From Oscillospiraceae bacterium (GTDB lineage: Bacteria > Bacillota > Clostridia > Oscillospirales > CAG-272): a DNA stretch of 46,034 nucleotides. The notes below the pieces were generated by a model, which saw nothing but the letters and a program-made list of their open reading frames with translations, did no database searches and was not told the origin of the DNA. How positions within the stretch are numbered: the first letter of the stretch is position 1; each line of letters starts with the position of its first letter. The stretch covers positions 1-46,034 of the forward strand of contig SVSP01000020.1 in NCBI GenBank assembly GCA_015064255.1. The letters run 5' to 3'. This document shows positions 35,346 to 43,915 of the stretch, in pieces. Both the position numbers and the translations under genes were made by a program.

Positions 35346-36266
35346 TCATTTTCCGTTGTAGAAGGTCTTTCCGGCTTCAAATTTGTCACCGAGAAGCTCG
35401 GTAACACTTACAAATTCATATCCCTGCTCGTCGAGGGCTTTCAGAATTTCGCAGAAAGCAAGGTACGAGTTGTTATATATCTCGTGCATAAGGACGATAC
35501 TGCCGTCCTGTACGTTCGATATGACCTCGTAAACGATGTTTTGCACGTTTTCGTCGCGCTCCTCTTCGGTCGCGTCGCCCTTATACTTCCAGTCTTTGGA
35601 ATCGACGTTCCAAAGAATTATCGCATAGGGACTTGACTTTGCGCGCTCCGAGGTTATTGTGCCGCCGGGCGGTCTGAGAAGCTTGATTTCGTATTCGGGA
35701 AGATATTTGTGTATCGCGTCAGAGGCTTTTTTGATCTCCGATTTGTAGATAGACTCGGAACAGCTTTCACCGAAGTAGTATTCGTGCGAATACGCGTGTA
35801 TTCCGATGTCCCAACCGTGTTCGGCGGCGTAGACAATGCCGTCCGCGGTCGTTGATTTTATTCGGTCGCCAACGAGGAAGAAGGTCGCTTCTCCGCCGTA
35901 TTTTGCAAGCTCGTCAACGTACTTTTTGGCAAGTCCGCTTTGGTATGCCGGTCCGTCGTCGAATGTAAATGCAACGTATTTTTTCGGCTTTTCGTCTTGG
36001 CTCGGATCATCGTCGGGATCGTTGGGATCGTCCGGAACATCGGGTTTGTCCGGATCATCGTCGGGCTTGTCCGGATCATCCGGTTGATTGTCGGGCGGAT
36101 TGTCCTGCGGCGGTATGTCTTCGGGAGCTTGAACGGGCTCTTTTACGTCATCGTCACTCCGGCTTGCTGCTATACATATGCCGAATATCGCGCAGAAGAC
36201 GGTGATTGCCGCGAGAACGGTCGGAAGAGCTACCAAAACTACCGATTTTATTATAAATGTTTTCAT
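35346..36266 (-). CDS. Membrane-anchored polysaccharide deacetylase (NodB domain)
   Basis: The 306-residue protein has an N-terminal membrane anchor (residues 7-34) and a low-complexity Asp/Pro spacer of about 55 residues (repeats of PDKPDD/PDDP type, 40-93). Its NodB domain has TFDDGP at 101-106, the metal histidines in GIHAYSH (157, 161), and LLRPPGG. Such enzymes remove N-acetyl groups from peptidoglycan or other extracellular glycans outside the cell. The Asp/Pro spacer probably spans the wall. The ribosome site is weak (GTCGG). It is the last gene of the rbfA operon, 20 bases after glk. Confidence 0.88.
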   Translation of the reverse strand: MKTFIIKSVVLVALPTVLAAITVFCAIFGICIAASRSDDDVKEPVQAPEDIPPQDNPPDNQPDDPDKPDDDPDKPDVPDDPNDPDDDPSQDEKPKKYVAFTFDDGPAYQSGLAKKYVDELAKYGGEATFFLVGDRIKSTTADGIVYAAEHGWDIGIHAYSHEYYFGESCSESIYKSEIKKASDAIHKYLPEYEIKLLRPPGGTITSERAKSSPYAIILWNVDSKDWKYKGDATEEERDENVQNIVYEVISNVQDGSIVLMHEIYNNSYLAFCEILKALDEQGYEFVSVTELLGDKFEAGKTFYNGK

Positions 36267-36286
36267 TATTTACCGACTTTGGAAAA

Positions 36287-37240
36287 TTATTTCGAGCAGA
36301 GAGCTGCCGCGCCGATAATTCCCGCATCGTTGCCGAGCTTTGCGATACGGATATCTGTCTGCTTCGTTCCTTCGCAGGTATAGATTTCTTTGGCAACGAT
36401 CTCCTTTACGGGGTTAAGAAGGTAATCGCCTTCGTTGCAAACACCGCCGCCGATAGAAAGAATTTCGGGCTGGAAGATGTTGATGATATTTGCAAGTCCG
36501 CACGCAAGATAGCTTACGTAAGAGTCAACGACTGCCTTGCCTGCTTCGTCGCCCTCTCTTGCCGCCTTGAACGCTGTCTTTCCGCCTGCGTTGTCGATGC
36601 TGTTTTCGCAGAGAGCCCACATTTTGCTGTCGGGGCACTCGTTCATTTTTTCACGTGTCATCTTAACAAGACCGGTTGCGGAGCTGTATGCTTCCCAGCA
36701 GCCTTTGCGTCCGCAGGAGCAGGGTCTGCCGTCCTTTTCGATAACGATATGTCCGAGCTCGCCGCCTGCGTGGTTGAAGCCCGAATAGATCTTGCCGTCG
36801 ATGATTATACCACCGCCGACACCTGTGCCGAGGGTTATCATTACGGAGTCGGACGCGCCCTTAGCCGCGCCTGCGATAGCTTCGCCGTAAGCCGCCGCGT
36901 CTGCATCGTTTGCAAGGAAGATATTTTTTATTCCCGTGCGCTCGGAGAGCATTTTTGCAAGGGGAAGATGTCTGATCTTCAGATTGTTTGCGTATTCTAC
37001 GACGCCTGTTTCGGGGTTAACCGTTCCGGGAGATGCTACGCCTGCGTGAGCGATGTCATCTACCGTGAGTCCTGCGTCTGCGATAAGCTTTTTGCAAAGA
37101 GCTGCCATATCGTCGATAACGAACTCAATATCTCTTTCTGCGAGAGTGGGAACGCTTCCTTTGAGGACGATCTTATAGTTTTCGTCAACGATACCTACGG
37201 CAATATTTGTTCCGCCAAGGTCAATACCAAGATAATACAT
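36287..37240 (-). CDS. glk: ROK-family glucokinase
   Basis: The 317-residue protein has the ROK phosphate-binding start GIDLGGTNIAVGIVD, the DADAAAYGE segment, TLGTGVGGGIIIDG, and the ROK signature with a structural zinc site, GGELGHIVIE followed by CSCGRKGCWEAYSS. It ends with PEILSIGGGV. Length and motifs fit bacterial ROK glucokinases, which phosphorylate glucose with ATP; a related hexose or ManNAc remains possible. AAGGAG lies 7 bases before the ATG at 37240. It is in the middle of a five-gene leftward operon. Confidence 0.87.
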   Translation of the reverse strand: MYYLGIDLGGTNIAVGIVDENYKIVLKGSVPTLAERDIEFVIDDMAALCKKLIADAGLTVDDIAHAGVASPGTVNPETGVVEYANNLKIRHLPLAKMLSERTGIKNIFLANDADAAAYGEAIAGAAKGASDSVMITLGTGVGGGIIIDGKIYSGFNHAGGELGHIVIEKDGRPCSCGRKGCWEAYSSATGLVKMTREKMNECPDSKMWALCENSIDNAGGKTAFKAAREGDEAGKAVVDSYVSYLACGLANIINIFQPEILSIGGGVCNEGDYLLNPVKEIVAKEIYTCEGTKQTDIRIAKLGNDAGIIGAAALCSK

Positions 37241-37296
37241 AATTTTTCTCCTTAAATATTTATATTTGGATTATAAATTTATTTTTTAGTCCTTTT

Positions 37297-37911
37297 TTAT
37301 TTTTTCTCGCTGAAATCGTCTTCGTCGAGATATATCGTGCTTCGGTCGTTCTGCTTTTCGGAAAATTTCGGGTGAAAATGTATCACGAGAAGCGAAACGA
37401 TGAGGAAAATAAGCGAAATAACGATTATTCCCCAACCGACACATTTTAAAACGATGTCAAATACCGTGTCGGCAAAACCTGCTATTGCGGGGAGAACTGC
37501 GAGAAGAATTATTCCCGTGAAAATTTTCGGGGAAAGACGCTTGAAGCGCGCTCTTTTTTCTTCTTTTGTTGCTCCCGCGAGTATTCGTGCTATCGGGAAG
37601 ATTATAAGATAAGCCATAATAACGTAAGTCATAATCTCGTCGTGCAGAAATATCAGAATAAAGCCCGATATTACGCCGATTATTGCCGAAATGAGATCGA
37701 CCGCACCCCTGAACGTGCCAAAGCAAATTATTGCATATACGAAGTCGGGTATGCTCGAGAGCAAGGTAAATATGCCCGTAAGTACAAAAATAGCGCTTAT
37801 AATATCTGCAAGGTCGAGATTTTCGGGCAGATTTTTTATAATGTAGCCGATGGTGACGCCGATTGCAGCCGAAATCACCGCGCCGGCGGTCAGATGAGTT
37901 TTTGTTTTCAA
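37297..37911 (-). CDS. Six-helix membrane protein of unknown function (HdeD/DUF308-like layout)
   Basis: The 204-residue protein has six hydrophobic segments of 18-25 residues, in an arrangement like HdeD/DUF308 proteins (three pairs with short loops), a basic loop (TKEEKRARFKRLSPK) before the last two, and an acidic tail (YLDEDDFSEKK). I do not recognise a function. The initiator is a TTG at 37909-37911 with AAAGGA 10 bases before it. It lies 44 bases after truB and 56 before glk, and is probably cotranscribed with them. Confidence 0.7.
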   Translation of the reverse strand: MKTKTHLTAGAVISAAIGVTIGYIIKNLPENLDLADIISAIFVLTGIFTLLSSIPDFVYAIICFGTFRGAVDLISAIIGVISGFILIFLHDEIMTYVIMAYLIIFPIARILAGATKEEKRARFKRLSPKIFTGIILLAVLPAIAGFADTVFDIVLKCVGWGIIVISLIFLIVSLLVIHFHPKFSEKQNDRSTIYLDEDDFSEKK

Positions 37912-37955
37912 TTTTTACTTTCCTTTCGGGAATAGGGCAAATATAGATTGCAGAA

Positions 37956-38882
37956 TTACAAAAACTGCTTCAAAACGCGAAGGACCGACTCGCCCTCGCT
38001 GTTTTTCTCTTCTTTGGCGATGGCGAAGAATTTTTCTCCCTCGTAAAGAAGAAATTTTTCACCCTCACGCGCGTTTGGCGCAACCTTTGACGTATAAACA
38101 CGGACGCCGTTGCGGACAAGTCCTGCGTAAAACGAAGGAAGAGTCAGCGGCGTGTGATCGGGAAAAGCTTTTTCAATGGGAATGAGCAGATCTCCGCGTT
38201 TTTCGATTTCAAGAGCCTCGATCTCTTCGAGAGTGTGTGCATCGTCAAGCGAAAATCCGCAGTTGTGGCGTCTTTCGAGCGAGGACATAAGTCCGCCGCA
38301 GGAAAGAGATGCTCCGATATCGGCGCAAAGCGTGCGGATATAAGTTCCTTTTGAACATTCGACGCTGATAAGATAATCTCCGCTTTCTTCGTTCACCGTT
38401 TCACATACGAGCGAGTAAACGCTTATCTCGCGCGGCTCGCGCTCAACCGTTTCGCCGTTTCTTGCGAGATCAACAAGCTTTTTTCCGCCTATTTTTATCG
38501 CGCTGTACATCGGAGGTATTTGCATAATATTTCCGACGAATTTTTCGCAGGCGGCGATAACCTCTTCTTTTTTGGGGAGAGTATCGGCGCAGATTGTGAT
38601 ATTTCCGCTGATATCCTCTGTGTCGGAGGTCATACCGAGCCGTAGCCCCGCAACGTATGATTTGTTTCCGCTCATCAGATATTCGGATGCCTTTACGGCG
38701 TTTCCGACAAGGACGATGAGAAGTCCTGTTGCCATCGGGTCAAGAGTGCCCGTATGACCTACTTTTTTTGTATTGTAGAGCCGTCTTAAGCGGTTTACAA
38801 CGTCGTGCGAGGTCATACCGCTTGGTTTATTTATGCAAATTATACCCGACGGAGTCTTATTTTCTGTAATATTGTTTGGCAT
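37956..38882 (-). CDS. truB: tRNA pseudouridine(55) synthase TruB
   Basis: The 308-residue protein has the TruB catalytic motif GHTGTLDPMATG with the nucleophile aspartate at residue 48, the opening GIICINKPSGMTSHDVV, IPPMYSAIKIGGKKLVDLAR, and KGTYIRTLCADIG. It makes pseudouridine 55 in the T-loop of tRNAs. I use the ATG at 38882 rather than the GTG at 38891, because GGTG lies 6 bases upstream and the shorter form opens like other TruB proteins. It follows rbfA by 30 bases, the usual order, though nusA and infB are absent here. Confidence 0.94.
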   Translation of the reverse strand: MPNNITENKTPSGIICINKPSGMTSHDVVNRLRRLYNTKKVGHTGTLDPMATGLLIVLVGNAVKASEYLMSGNKSYVAGLRLGMTSDTEDISGNITICADTLPKKEEVIAACEKFVGNIMQIPPMYSAIKIGGKKLVDLARNGETVEREPREISVYSLVCETVNEESGDYLISVECSKGTYIRTLCADIGASLSCGGLMSSLERRHNCGFSLDDAHTLEEIEALEIEKRGDLLIPIEKAFPDHTPLTLPSFYAGLVRNGVRVYTSKVAPNAREGEKFLLYEGEKFFAIAKEEKNSEGESVLRVLKQFL

Positions 38883-38912
38883 TAACGTCACCGTAATAGT
38901 TTTACTCGAAAA

Positions 38913-39290
38913 TTATTCGCCGTCGTCTTCGTTTTCGTCCTCTTCTTCGGGAATATCGACCTGCTTAAGAAGCTCGAAAATTCTTGCCCCGTTTTCCATT
39001 GAGAGGTCATACGTGAAGAAAAGCTCGGGAGTCTGGCGAAGACTGAGCTTACGCGCAAGGGAAGAACGGATAAATCCAAGCGCGCTCTTTATGCCTTTTT
39101 TTACTTCGTCGCGGCTTTTGTTTCCGATATAGGAATAGAAAACCTCGGCGGTTGAGAGGTCGGGCGCGGCGTGAACTCTTGTTACGCTGAAGACGCAGCC
39201 TTCGAGGCGGGCATCTCTTACCGTGCGCATAATTTCGCCGAGCGCTCTTGCGATCTCTTCATCTATTTTTGCCTGTCTGTATTTAGCCAT
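38913..39290 (-). CDS. rbfA: 30S ribosome-binding factor RbfA
   Basis: The 125-residue protein is RbfA, a KH-like factor for maturation of 16S rRNA 5' ends: AKYRQAKIDEEIARALGEIM at the start, the VTRVHAAPDLSTAEVFYSY strand pair, and RKLSLRQTPELFFTYDLSMENGARIFELL, the conserved end. The C-terminus is acidic (EEEDENEDDGE). The ATG at 39290 has AAAGGA about 10 bases upstream; the frame open to 39329 is upstream sequence. It is the first gene of the operon behind the promoter at 39338-39366. Confidence 0.94.
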   Translation of the reverse strand: MAKYRQAKIDEEIARALGEIMRTVRDARLEGCVFSVTRVHAAPDLSTAEVFYSYIGNKSRDEVKKGIKSALGFIRSSLARKLSLRQTPELFFTYDLSMENGARIFELLKQVDIPEEEDENEDDGE

Positions 39291-39337
39291 TTGGTAAAGT
39301 TCCTTTCGATATGTGTATGGAAAAGCCACACATATTT

Positions 39338-39366
39338 ATTTTATCACGATAAAGCGGAGTTGTCAA
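39338..39366 (-). promoter_or_regulatory. Promoter of the rbfA-truB-glk-deacetylase operon
   Basis: Read leftward, TTGACA (39361-39366) and TAAAAT (39338-39343) are 17 bases apart, 47 bases before the rbfA ATG. Confidence 0.88.
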
Positions 39367-39447
39367 TAAAAAGCGGGAATAAATAAAATTGTTTTCTTTT
39401 TTAGTGGTTTTTGGGGACGTGGGTAGAGGGTTTATTGGACAGGGTCC

Positions 39448-39647
39448 ACCTCATCACCCGCTTTGCGGGAGATTCCCCTCGAGGGGAATCCTTTGAGTTT
39501 GCAAAAACCGCAAATTACGCCCTTCGATTATTGTTTTTTTCTTTTTCAGAAAAGTTTTTGAATGTTCCAAAAACGATTTGCGTGCAAATCGTTTTAAACT
39601 TCTTTTACAAAAAGTTTCTTGGTGGGTTCTTAGGGCAAAGCCCTAAG
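39448..39647 (-). repeat. Composite R1+R2 palindromic repeat, copy h, at the dxs 3' end
   Basis: Read leftward from the dxs stop: CTTAGGG/CCCTAAG (39629-39647), an imperfect R1 stem, an extra hairpin AAACGATTTGC/GCAAATCGTTT (39572-39595), the R1 tail, a linker related to that in copy c, then R2 (39448-39497) with GATTCCCC/GGGGAATC and CCCGC/GCGGG. The first stem directly abuts the stop codon. Confidence 0.72.
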
Positions 39648-41513
39648 TTATAGATAAAACTCTTCCTTTAATATATATATAAGCGATTTTGCATCGAGTT
39701 CGCAGGACTCGTAGATCGTTTTTCCGCGCTCGGAGAATGCGAAATTCTCGATTGCTGCGATGCGGAATCTGCGGGATGACATTTTAGGATGGTTCCTGAT
39801 GCGCTCATATATATTCATTGCCGCGCTGCCGTTTTTAATACCCTCTTCGAGGAAAATAACAGGCGTTTTCTTTTCGGAAATCAAATCGAGCAGGGCGCGC
39901 GATGATTTGTCGTACGGAACAAGCTGTTCGAGCACGATCACCCCGCACTTGTGACCGACGGATGCAAGCATTCTTGAGGTTTTGATCGCTTCGGAAAATA
40001 CCTTTCCGTAGGTTATTATAAAGCTGTCACACTCTTCGGGTGTGTCGAAGTTTGTAAGCGCATACAAATTTTTGTAATGCAGATCGGAAAGCGCATCTCT
40101 GTCCTCACATCCCGAAGGGTATCTTATAAACGAAGGACTTTTTGAGGAGATAGACTCTTCGAGTATCTTTTCGAGCGACGCGAAAGAAATCGGCGCGAAA
40201 AGCTCTACGCCGGGCACGGAAGAGAGAAAAGATACGTCGAATATTCCGTGGTGAGTCGGCCCGTCGGCGGGTGCAAGACAAGCTCGGTCGATCGCTACCG
40301 TTACGGGCAGGTTTTGAAGAGCGATGTCGTGTATAATATTATCAAAGCTTCTCTGCAGGAAAGAGGAATAGACAGCGAAAACGGGCGAAAGTCCCGAAGC
40401 CGCAAGCCCTGCGGCAAAGGTCGCGGCGTGAGCTTCGGCTATTCCGACGTCAAAAAATCTGTCGGGGAATCTCTTTTCGAACGAATCTATACCGCATCCG
40501 TGCGCCATAGCGGCGGTTATTGCACAGATTTTGTTGTTTTTCTCGGCGAGCGAGAGGAGCTTGCTTCCAAAAACCGAAGAAAATGTCTTTTCGGGAAGCT
40601 TGGTCGGATAAACGATGTGGAAAAGCTCGGGGTCGTCTATCGCAGGCTGATATCCCTTGCCCTTGACCGTTTTGAGGTGGATCACCGCGCTCTTGTGACG
40701 GCGCTTTGCTTCTTCAAGCATAAATATGACCTTTTCAATATCGTTGCCGTCAATCGGACCGAGATATTTAAGTCCTATATTTTCAAAATAGTTGCTTCCG
40801 TAGATGTTGTTTTTCAGCTTTCTCTTAAGACGGCGCAATCCGTTTGCTATCTTGATGCCGAGCTCGCTCTCGGAAAGCAGGGTGCGTGCGCGGTTCTTGA
40901 ATGCAAAATAACGCTTGTGCGAGCGAATGTTGGAAACGTAGCGCGCGAATGCTCCTACGTTTTTCGAAATCGACATTTCGTTTTCGTTGAATATAATAAT
41001 AAAAGGAAGGGAAGGATCAAGATTGTTGAGAGCTTCGCTTATCATTCCGCCTGTAAAGGCTCCGTCACCGACTACTGCGACGGTAAAAGCTTCCTTATTA
41101 TTAATACGGTCTGAAAATGCGAATCCGAGTGCGGCGGAAAGCGAGGTGCTGCTGTGACCGCTTCCGAATTGATCGTGCTCGCTTTCGCTTATTTTTGTGA
41201 ATCCCGAAAGACCGCCGGGAGAACGGAGCGTGTCAAAAAGTTCTGCGCGCCCTGTGAGAAGCTTGTGAGTATAGCACTGATGTCCTACGTCCCAGATTAT
41301 GCGGTCACGCGGAGAATCGAACACGCGGTGCAGAGCGATAGACAGCTCGACTACTCCGAGGTTGGATGCAAGGTGTCCGCCTTTTTCGCTTACTTTATCT
41401 ATAAGGAAGGATCTTATCTCGTCGGCAAGTGCGGGAAGAGATTCTGCCGGAAATTTTTTCAGATCCGCAGGAGAATTTATCTCCGAAAGGATCGGGAATT
41501 TTATTTTGTCCAT
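39648..41513 (-). CDS. dxs: 1-deoxy-D-xylulose-5-phosphate synthase
   Basis: The 621-residue protein is the thiamine-diphosphate enzyme that joins pyruvate and glyceraldehyde 3-phosphate for the MEP isoprenoid route. It contains KGGHLASNLGVVELSIALH, DVGHQCYTHKLLTGR, the ThDP motif GDGAFTGGMISEALNN, the linker KTVKGKGYQPA, and the pyrimidine-domain DRACLAPADGPTHHG (most DXS have DRAGLVGxDGPTH) and SFIRYPSG. The length is normal. The start is an ATG at 41513; a GTG four codons upstream (41525) is possible, and neither has a clear ribosome site. It stands alone with its own promoter. Confidence 0.95.
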   Translation of the reverse strand: MDKIKFPILSEINSPADLKKFPAESLPALADEIRSFLIDKVSEKGGHLASNLGVVELSIALHRVFDSPRDRIIWDVGHQCYTHKLLTGRAELFDTLRSPGGLSGFTKISESEHDQFGSGHSSTSLSAALGFAFSDRINNKEAFTVAVVGDGAFTGGMISEALNNLDPSLPFIIIFNENEMSISKNVGAFARYVSNIRSHKRYFAFKNRARTLLSESELGIKIANGLRRLKRKLKNNIYGSNYFENIGLKYLGPIDGNDIEKVIFMLEEAKRRHKSAVIHLKTVKGKGYQPAIDDPELFHIVYPTKLPEKTFSSVFGSKLLSLAEKNNKICAITAAMAHGCGIDSFEKRFPDRFFDVGIAEAHAATFAAGLAASGLSPVFAVYSSFLQRSFDNIIHDIALQNLPVTVAIDRACLAPADGPTHHGIFDVSFLSSVPGVELFAPISFASLEKILEESISSKSPSFIRYPSGCEDRDALSDLHYKNLYALTNFDTPEECDSFIITYGKVFSEAIKTSRMLASVGHKCGVIVLEQLVPYDKSSRALLDLISEKKTPVIFLEEGIKNGSAAMNIYERIRNHPKMSSRRFRIAAIENFAFSERGKTIYESCELDAKSLIYILKEEFYL

Positions 41514-41556
41514 AATTTGTGTCACTTTTTCGTTGTTTTCTTTGATTTACAATTAA

Positions 41557-41585
41557 ATTATACATTTTTATATCATATTTGTCAA
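41557..41585 (-). promoter_or_regulatory. dxs promoter
   Basis: Read leftward, TTGACA (41580-41585) and TATAAT (41557-41562) are perfect and 17 bases apart, 44 bases before the ATG. The following stretch 41586-41852 shows no gene or recognisable structure. Confidence 0.92.
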
Positions 41586-41852
41586 TAGATAAAAAAATCG
41601 TTACATTTCATAGAAACTTCCCGCGAGAACAGTAGGTTTGATGGTTCGAAGAAAGTTCCCGAAAAAACTGACTTGAAAGATATAATCTTATAAAACACCC
41701 CAAAAAACAAGCATATTTATTTAATTTTTGCCAAAGTTAAGTAAAAATGGGTACAACTATGCGCAGGAAATCCTATTTCAAAAATTTTGAATAGAAATAA
41801 CTTCCCGTGCTACTATAGAGTTAAAAAGAACGATTTTCAGTTAATAGATGTA

Positions 41853-42035
41853 TTATTTTTTCTTCAATTTAAGGTAAAGCAGATTGGGTGAACAATCTAC
41901 TTCGTCGTTATGTATGTGTACAATATTTAATAAGTCAAAGGTTTTCTTTCCTATAAAGCCAAGAATTGCTTCATAGGGAGTCTGACAATTAAGAGATTCA
42001 CGCGGAATAGAATTTATGTTTGATGCTAAATAAAA
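41853..42035 (-). pseudogene. C-terminal remnant of an IS30-family transposase
   Basis: Read leftward, an uninterrupted frame of about 60 codons ends with TAA at 41853-41855 and encodes INSIPRESLNCQTPYEA, then a GKKTFDLLNIVHIHNDEVD stretch and SPNLLYLKLKKK. This is the pattern of the last 50 residues of IS30 transposases from Clostridia (N-x-PR-x-L-x-x-TPYE, LNI.., DEV-x-SPxLL). A stop codon lies just upstream of 42035, and neither the DDE core nor the helix-turn-helix is present. It is an IS scar, directly beside the lipoprotein array. Confidence 0.65.
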
Positions 42036-42086
42036 TTATGGCACATTCGTACAAAAAAACGCATCACTTTTCGTACAGTTTAATGC

Positions 42087-42115
42087 TTACTAAATTTACC
42101 TAAATATGGTATAAT
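42087..42115 (+). promoter_or_regulatory. Promoter of the lipoprotein/small-peptide array
   Basis: TTACTA (42087-42092) and TATAAT (42110-42115) are 17 bases apart, with TG one base before the -10 (extended -10). It lies 31 bases before the first lipoprotein ATG. No comparable promoter is seen between later units, so one transcript may cover the array. Confidence 0.65.
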
Positions 42116-42146
42116 ATCCTCGACAAAACCAAAGGAGGAGCATCCG

Positions 42147-42881
42147 ATGAAAAAAACAATCAAATCCACAATTTCGATTATTCTTGCACTGTGTATGCTT
42201 CTTGCAAGTATGGTAGCGTGCAGGATGGACAAAATTAACACCGAACAACCAGATGACCCTGTAATACCGTCTACCAATGATGAGGGTGTACCTATTCAGT
42301 GGTATTCATTTAGTGATAACGAATCGATGCATTTACCTGTAGAAGAATACGTTGAATATTTTTGTAAATTTATTCCCGAAAATGAAGAAATAGAACGAAC
42401 ACTTACTGTTACACTTTATTTTGACTATATATACTCACTTGAAAATATGCCTGAAGAATTTAAAAGTGAATATTTCGCCGTTAGAGATGAATACGGAGAT
42501 TTTCGTACAGACAAAGATGATCTAACCTCGGATGAACTTGCGCAAAAAAAACAAAAATTACACAATTTACGTTTACTATCCGGTAGATTGGCTGACGATA
42601 TTGCATCTCAAAAATACGATTCGTTAGATTTTAAATCATCAATATCTCCGAGTTCAATACAAGGAAAGTCTGTTTGGTATGATGATATAGGTACATTCAG
42701 ATATATAACTGGTAGCATCGTATTTGAATTTGAAAATAGTAAATACAAAAAATACGGATATAATGTAGAAGATTTAGAAAATTGGGAATGGAAAGATAAA
42801 CTTAAAGATTTGTCAAAAATTCAAGGATTAGAGCTTATAGTAATCACTTTATCAGAACGTTCAACAACTACATGCCCGTAA
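42147..42881 (+). CDS. Array lipoprotein 1
   Basis: The 244-residue protein begins with a lipoprotein signal (MKKTIKSTISIILALCMLLA, lipobox SMVAC, Cys 25). The mature part shares an outline with the three downstream paralogues: a P-I-x-W segment near residue 50, YFDYIYSLENMPEEFK, a helical Lys/Asp region, YDSLDFKSSISP, an ITGSIVFEF strand, and WEWKDKLKDLSKIQGLELI at the end. I know no family for this. AGGAGGAG sits 6 bases before the ATG. The first 63 bases are identical to units 2 and 4. It probably lies on the outer face of the membrane. Confidence 0.8.
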   Translation: MKKTIKSTISIILALCMLLASMVACRMDKINTEQPDDPVIPSTNDEGVPIQWYSFSDNESMHLPVEEYVEYFCKFIPENEEIERTLTVTLYFDYIYSLENMPEEFKSEYFAVRDEYGDFRTDKDDLTSDELAQKKQKLHNLRLLSGRLADDIASQKYDSLDFKSSISPSSIQGKSVWYDDIGTFRYITGSIVFEFENSKYKKYGYNVEDLENWEWKDKLKDLSKIQGLELIVITLSERSTTTCP

Positions 42882-42925
42882 TTTTTGTATTAATTCACCG
42901 CGAAAATAATGAAAGGATAAATTAA

Positions 42926-43000
42926 ATGAAAAAGATAATATCTGTAATTTTAATTATAACAATGTTAATATCTACAAGTAGATATACAGTTGCTGTATAA
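42926..43000 (+). CDS. Shortened small secreted peptide, 24 residues
   Basis: The frame opens MKKIISVILIITML and ends STSRYTVAV. It has AAAGGA 9 bases upstream. It lines up with the 79-residue peptides at 44648 and 45748 at both ends (MKK-hydrophobic start and a TVxV end) but lacks exactly 55 codons, so it is an in-frame deletion derivative, little more than a signal sequence. Whether it is translated to any purpose is unknown; it could be a decayed gene. Confidence 0.5.
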   Translation: MKKIISVILIITMLISTSRYTVAV

Positions 43001-43050
43001 AACAGTTTAATTTTAGGAGAAAAACAAAAAGATTTTAGGAGGAGCATCCG
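42999..43050 (+). repeat. 52-base unit leader repeated before lipoproteins 2, 3 and 4 and at the window end
   Basis: The same 52 bases occur at 42999-43050, 43864-43915, 44893-44944 and, cut by the window edge, 45993-46034. Within it ATTTTAGGAG occurs twice, the second copy extended to the ribosome site AGGAGGAGC. Together with the signal-peptide codons it forms a block of 137 identical bases shared by units 2 and 4. Confidence 0.9.
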
Positions 43051-43749
43051 ATGAAAAAAACAATCAAATCCACAATTTCGATTATTCTTGCACTGTGTAT
43101 GCTTCTTGCAAGTTTGGCGGCGTGCGAGAAGGAAGAGACGAACAATGACGATCCTGTTGAGGAAAACGCTGTACCGATTAATTGGTGTCTGATTATAGAA
43201 GATCCCATAGGAACCGATATTGTAGAAAGAGGGACGGAAATGCCCGAAAACTTTTTCGATTATTGGTATGCGGAACTTCCGGAATACAAAGACAGATGGC
43301 TTGATATAACTCTTTGCTTTGATTACGAACACACATTTGAAGATATGCCGGAGGATTTTCAGCAGGCATATATGGAATTTTACGAAGAATACGACGGAAA
43401 TTTTGCTGATGAATCTGGCAAAGTCGTTAAGCGAGCAAAATTAGAAAATTTAAAAAAATCGGCTAAGAACATAGCATTAGATACCGCAAATAAATATTAC
43501 GCTTCTTTAGATTTTGAATCATCAATAGAACCAAAAGTATTTTATACACTAAAATGGGATGAAGATAAAGAATTTGAATATTATACCGGATATATCTATT
43601 TTAGGTTTCACAACAGTTGTACTCCCCATTTAGATAAAGATCATAACTATGAACTGTTTGATGCGTGGGAATGGCACGAGAGAATAAACGAGCTTGCTAA
43701 AATTCCCGGTTTGAAGAGTGTATATGTTTCTTTGACTGAGTGGATTTGA
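43051..43749 (+). CDS. Array lipoprotein 2
   Basis: The 232-residue lipoprotein has the signal MKKTIKSTISIILALCMLLA with lipobox SLAAC (Cys 25) and an acidic start after it (EKEETNNDDPVEEN). It keeps AVPINW, FDYEHTFEDMPEDFQ, YASLDFESSIEP, KWDEDKEFEYYTGYIYF and WEWHERINELAKIPGLKSV. It is closest to lipoprotein 3, with which it shares about 130 nearly identical bases in the middle (43333-43460 against 44199-44326), while flanks differ more. AGGAGGAG is 6 bases before the ATG. The function is unknown. Confidence 0.8.
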   Translation: MKKTIKSTISIILALCMLLASLAACEKEETNNDDPVEENAVPINWCLIIEDPIGTDIVERGTEMPENFFDYWYAELPEYKDRWLDITLCFDYEHTFEDMPEDFQQAYMEFYEEYDGNFADESGKVVKRAKLENLKKSAKNIALDTANKYYASLDFESSIEPKVFYTLKWDEDKEFEYYTGYIYFRFHNSCTPHLDKDHNYELFDAWEWHERINELAKIPGLKSVYVSLTEWI

Positions 43750-43790
43750 GAATATGATTGAATTTATTAAGTACGAAAGGATAACATGAA

Positions 43791-43865
43791 ATGAAAAAGA
43801 TAATATCTGCAATTTTAATTATAACAATGTTAATGTCTACAAGTAGATATACAGTTGCTGTATAA
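43791..43865 (+). CDS. Shortened small secreted peptide, 24 residues, second copy
   Basis: The frame opens MKKIISAILIITML and ends STSRYTVAV; it differs from the copy at 42926 by two residues and carries the same 55-codon gap relative to the 79-residue forms. AAAGGA lies 10 bases before the ATG. Two copies with identical endpoints mean the deletion came first and the unit was then duplicated. Confidence 0.5.
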   Translation: MKKIISAILIITMLMSTSRYTVAV

Positions 43866-43915
43866 AACAGTTTAATTTTAGGAGAAAAACAAAAAGATTT
43901 TAGGAGGAGCATCCG

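Noticed and set aside
36257-37255. 332-codon frame antisense to glucokinase
   Set aside because: It is the shadow of glk, which has full ROK motifs and a proper ribosome site.
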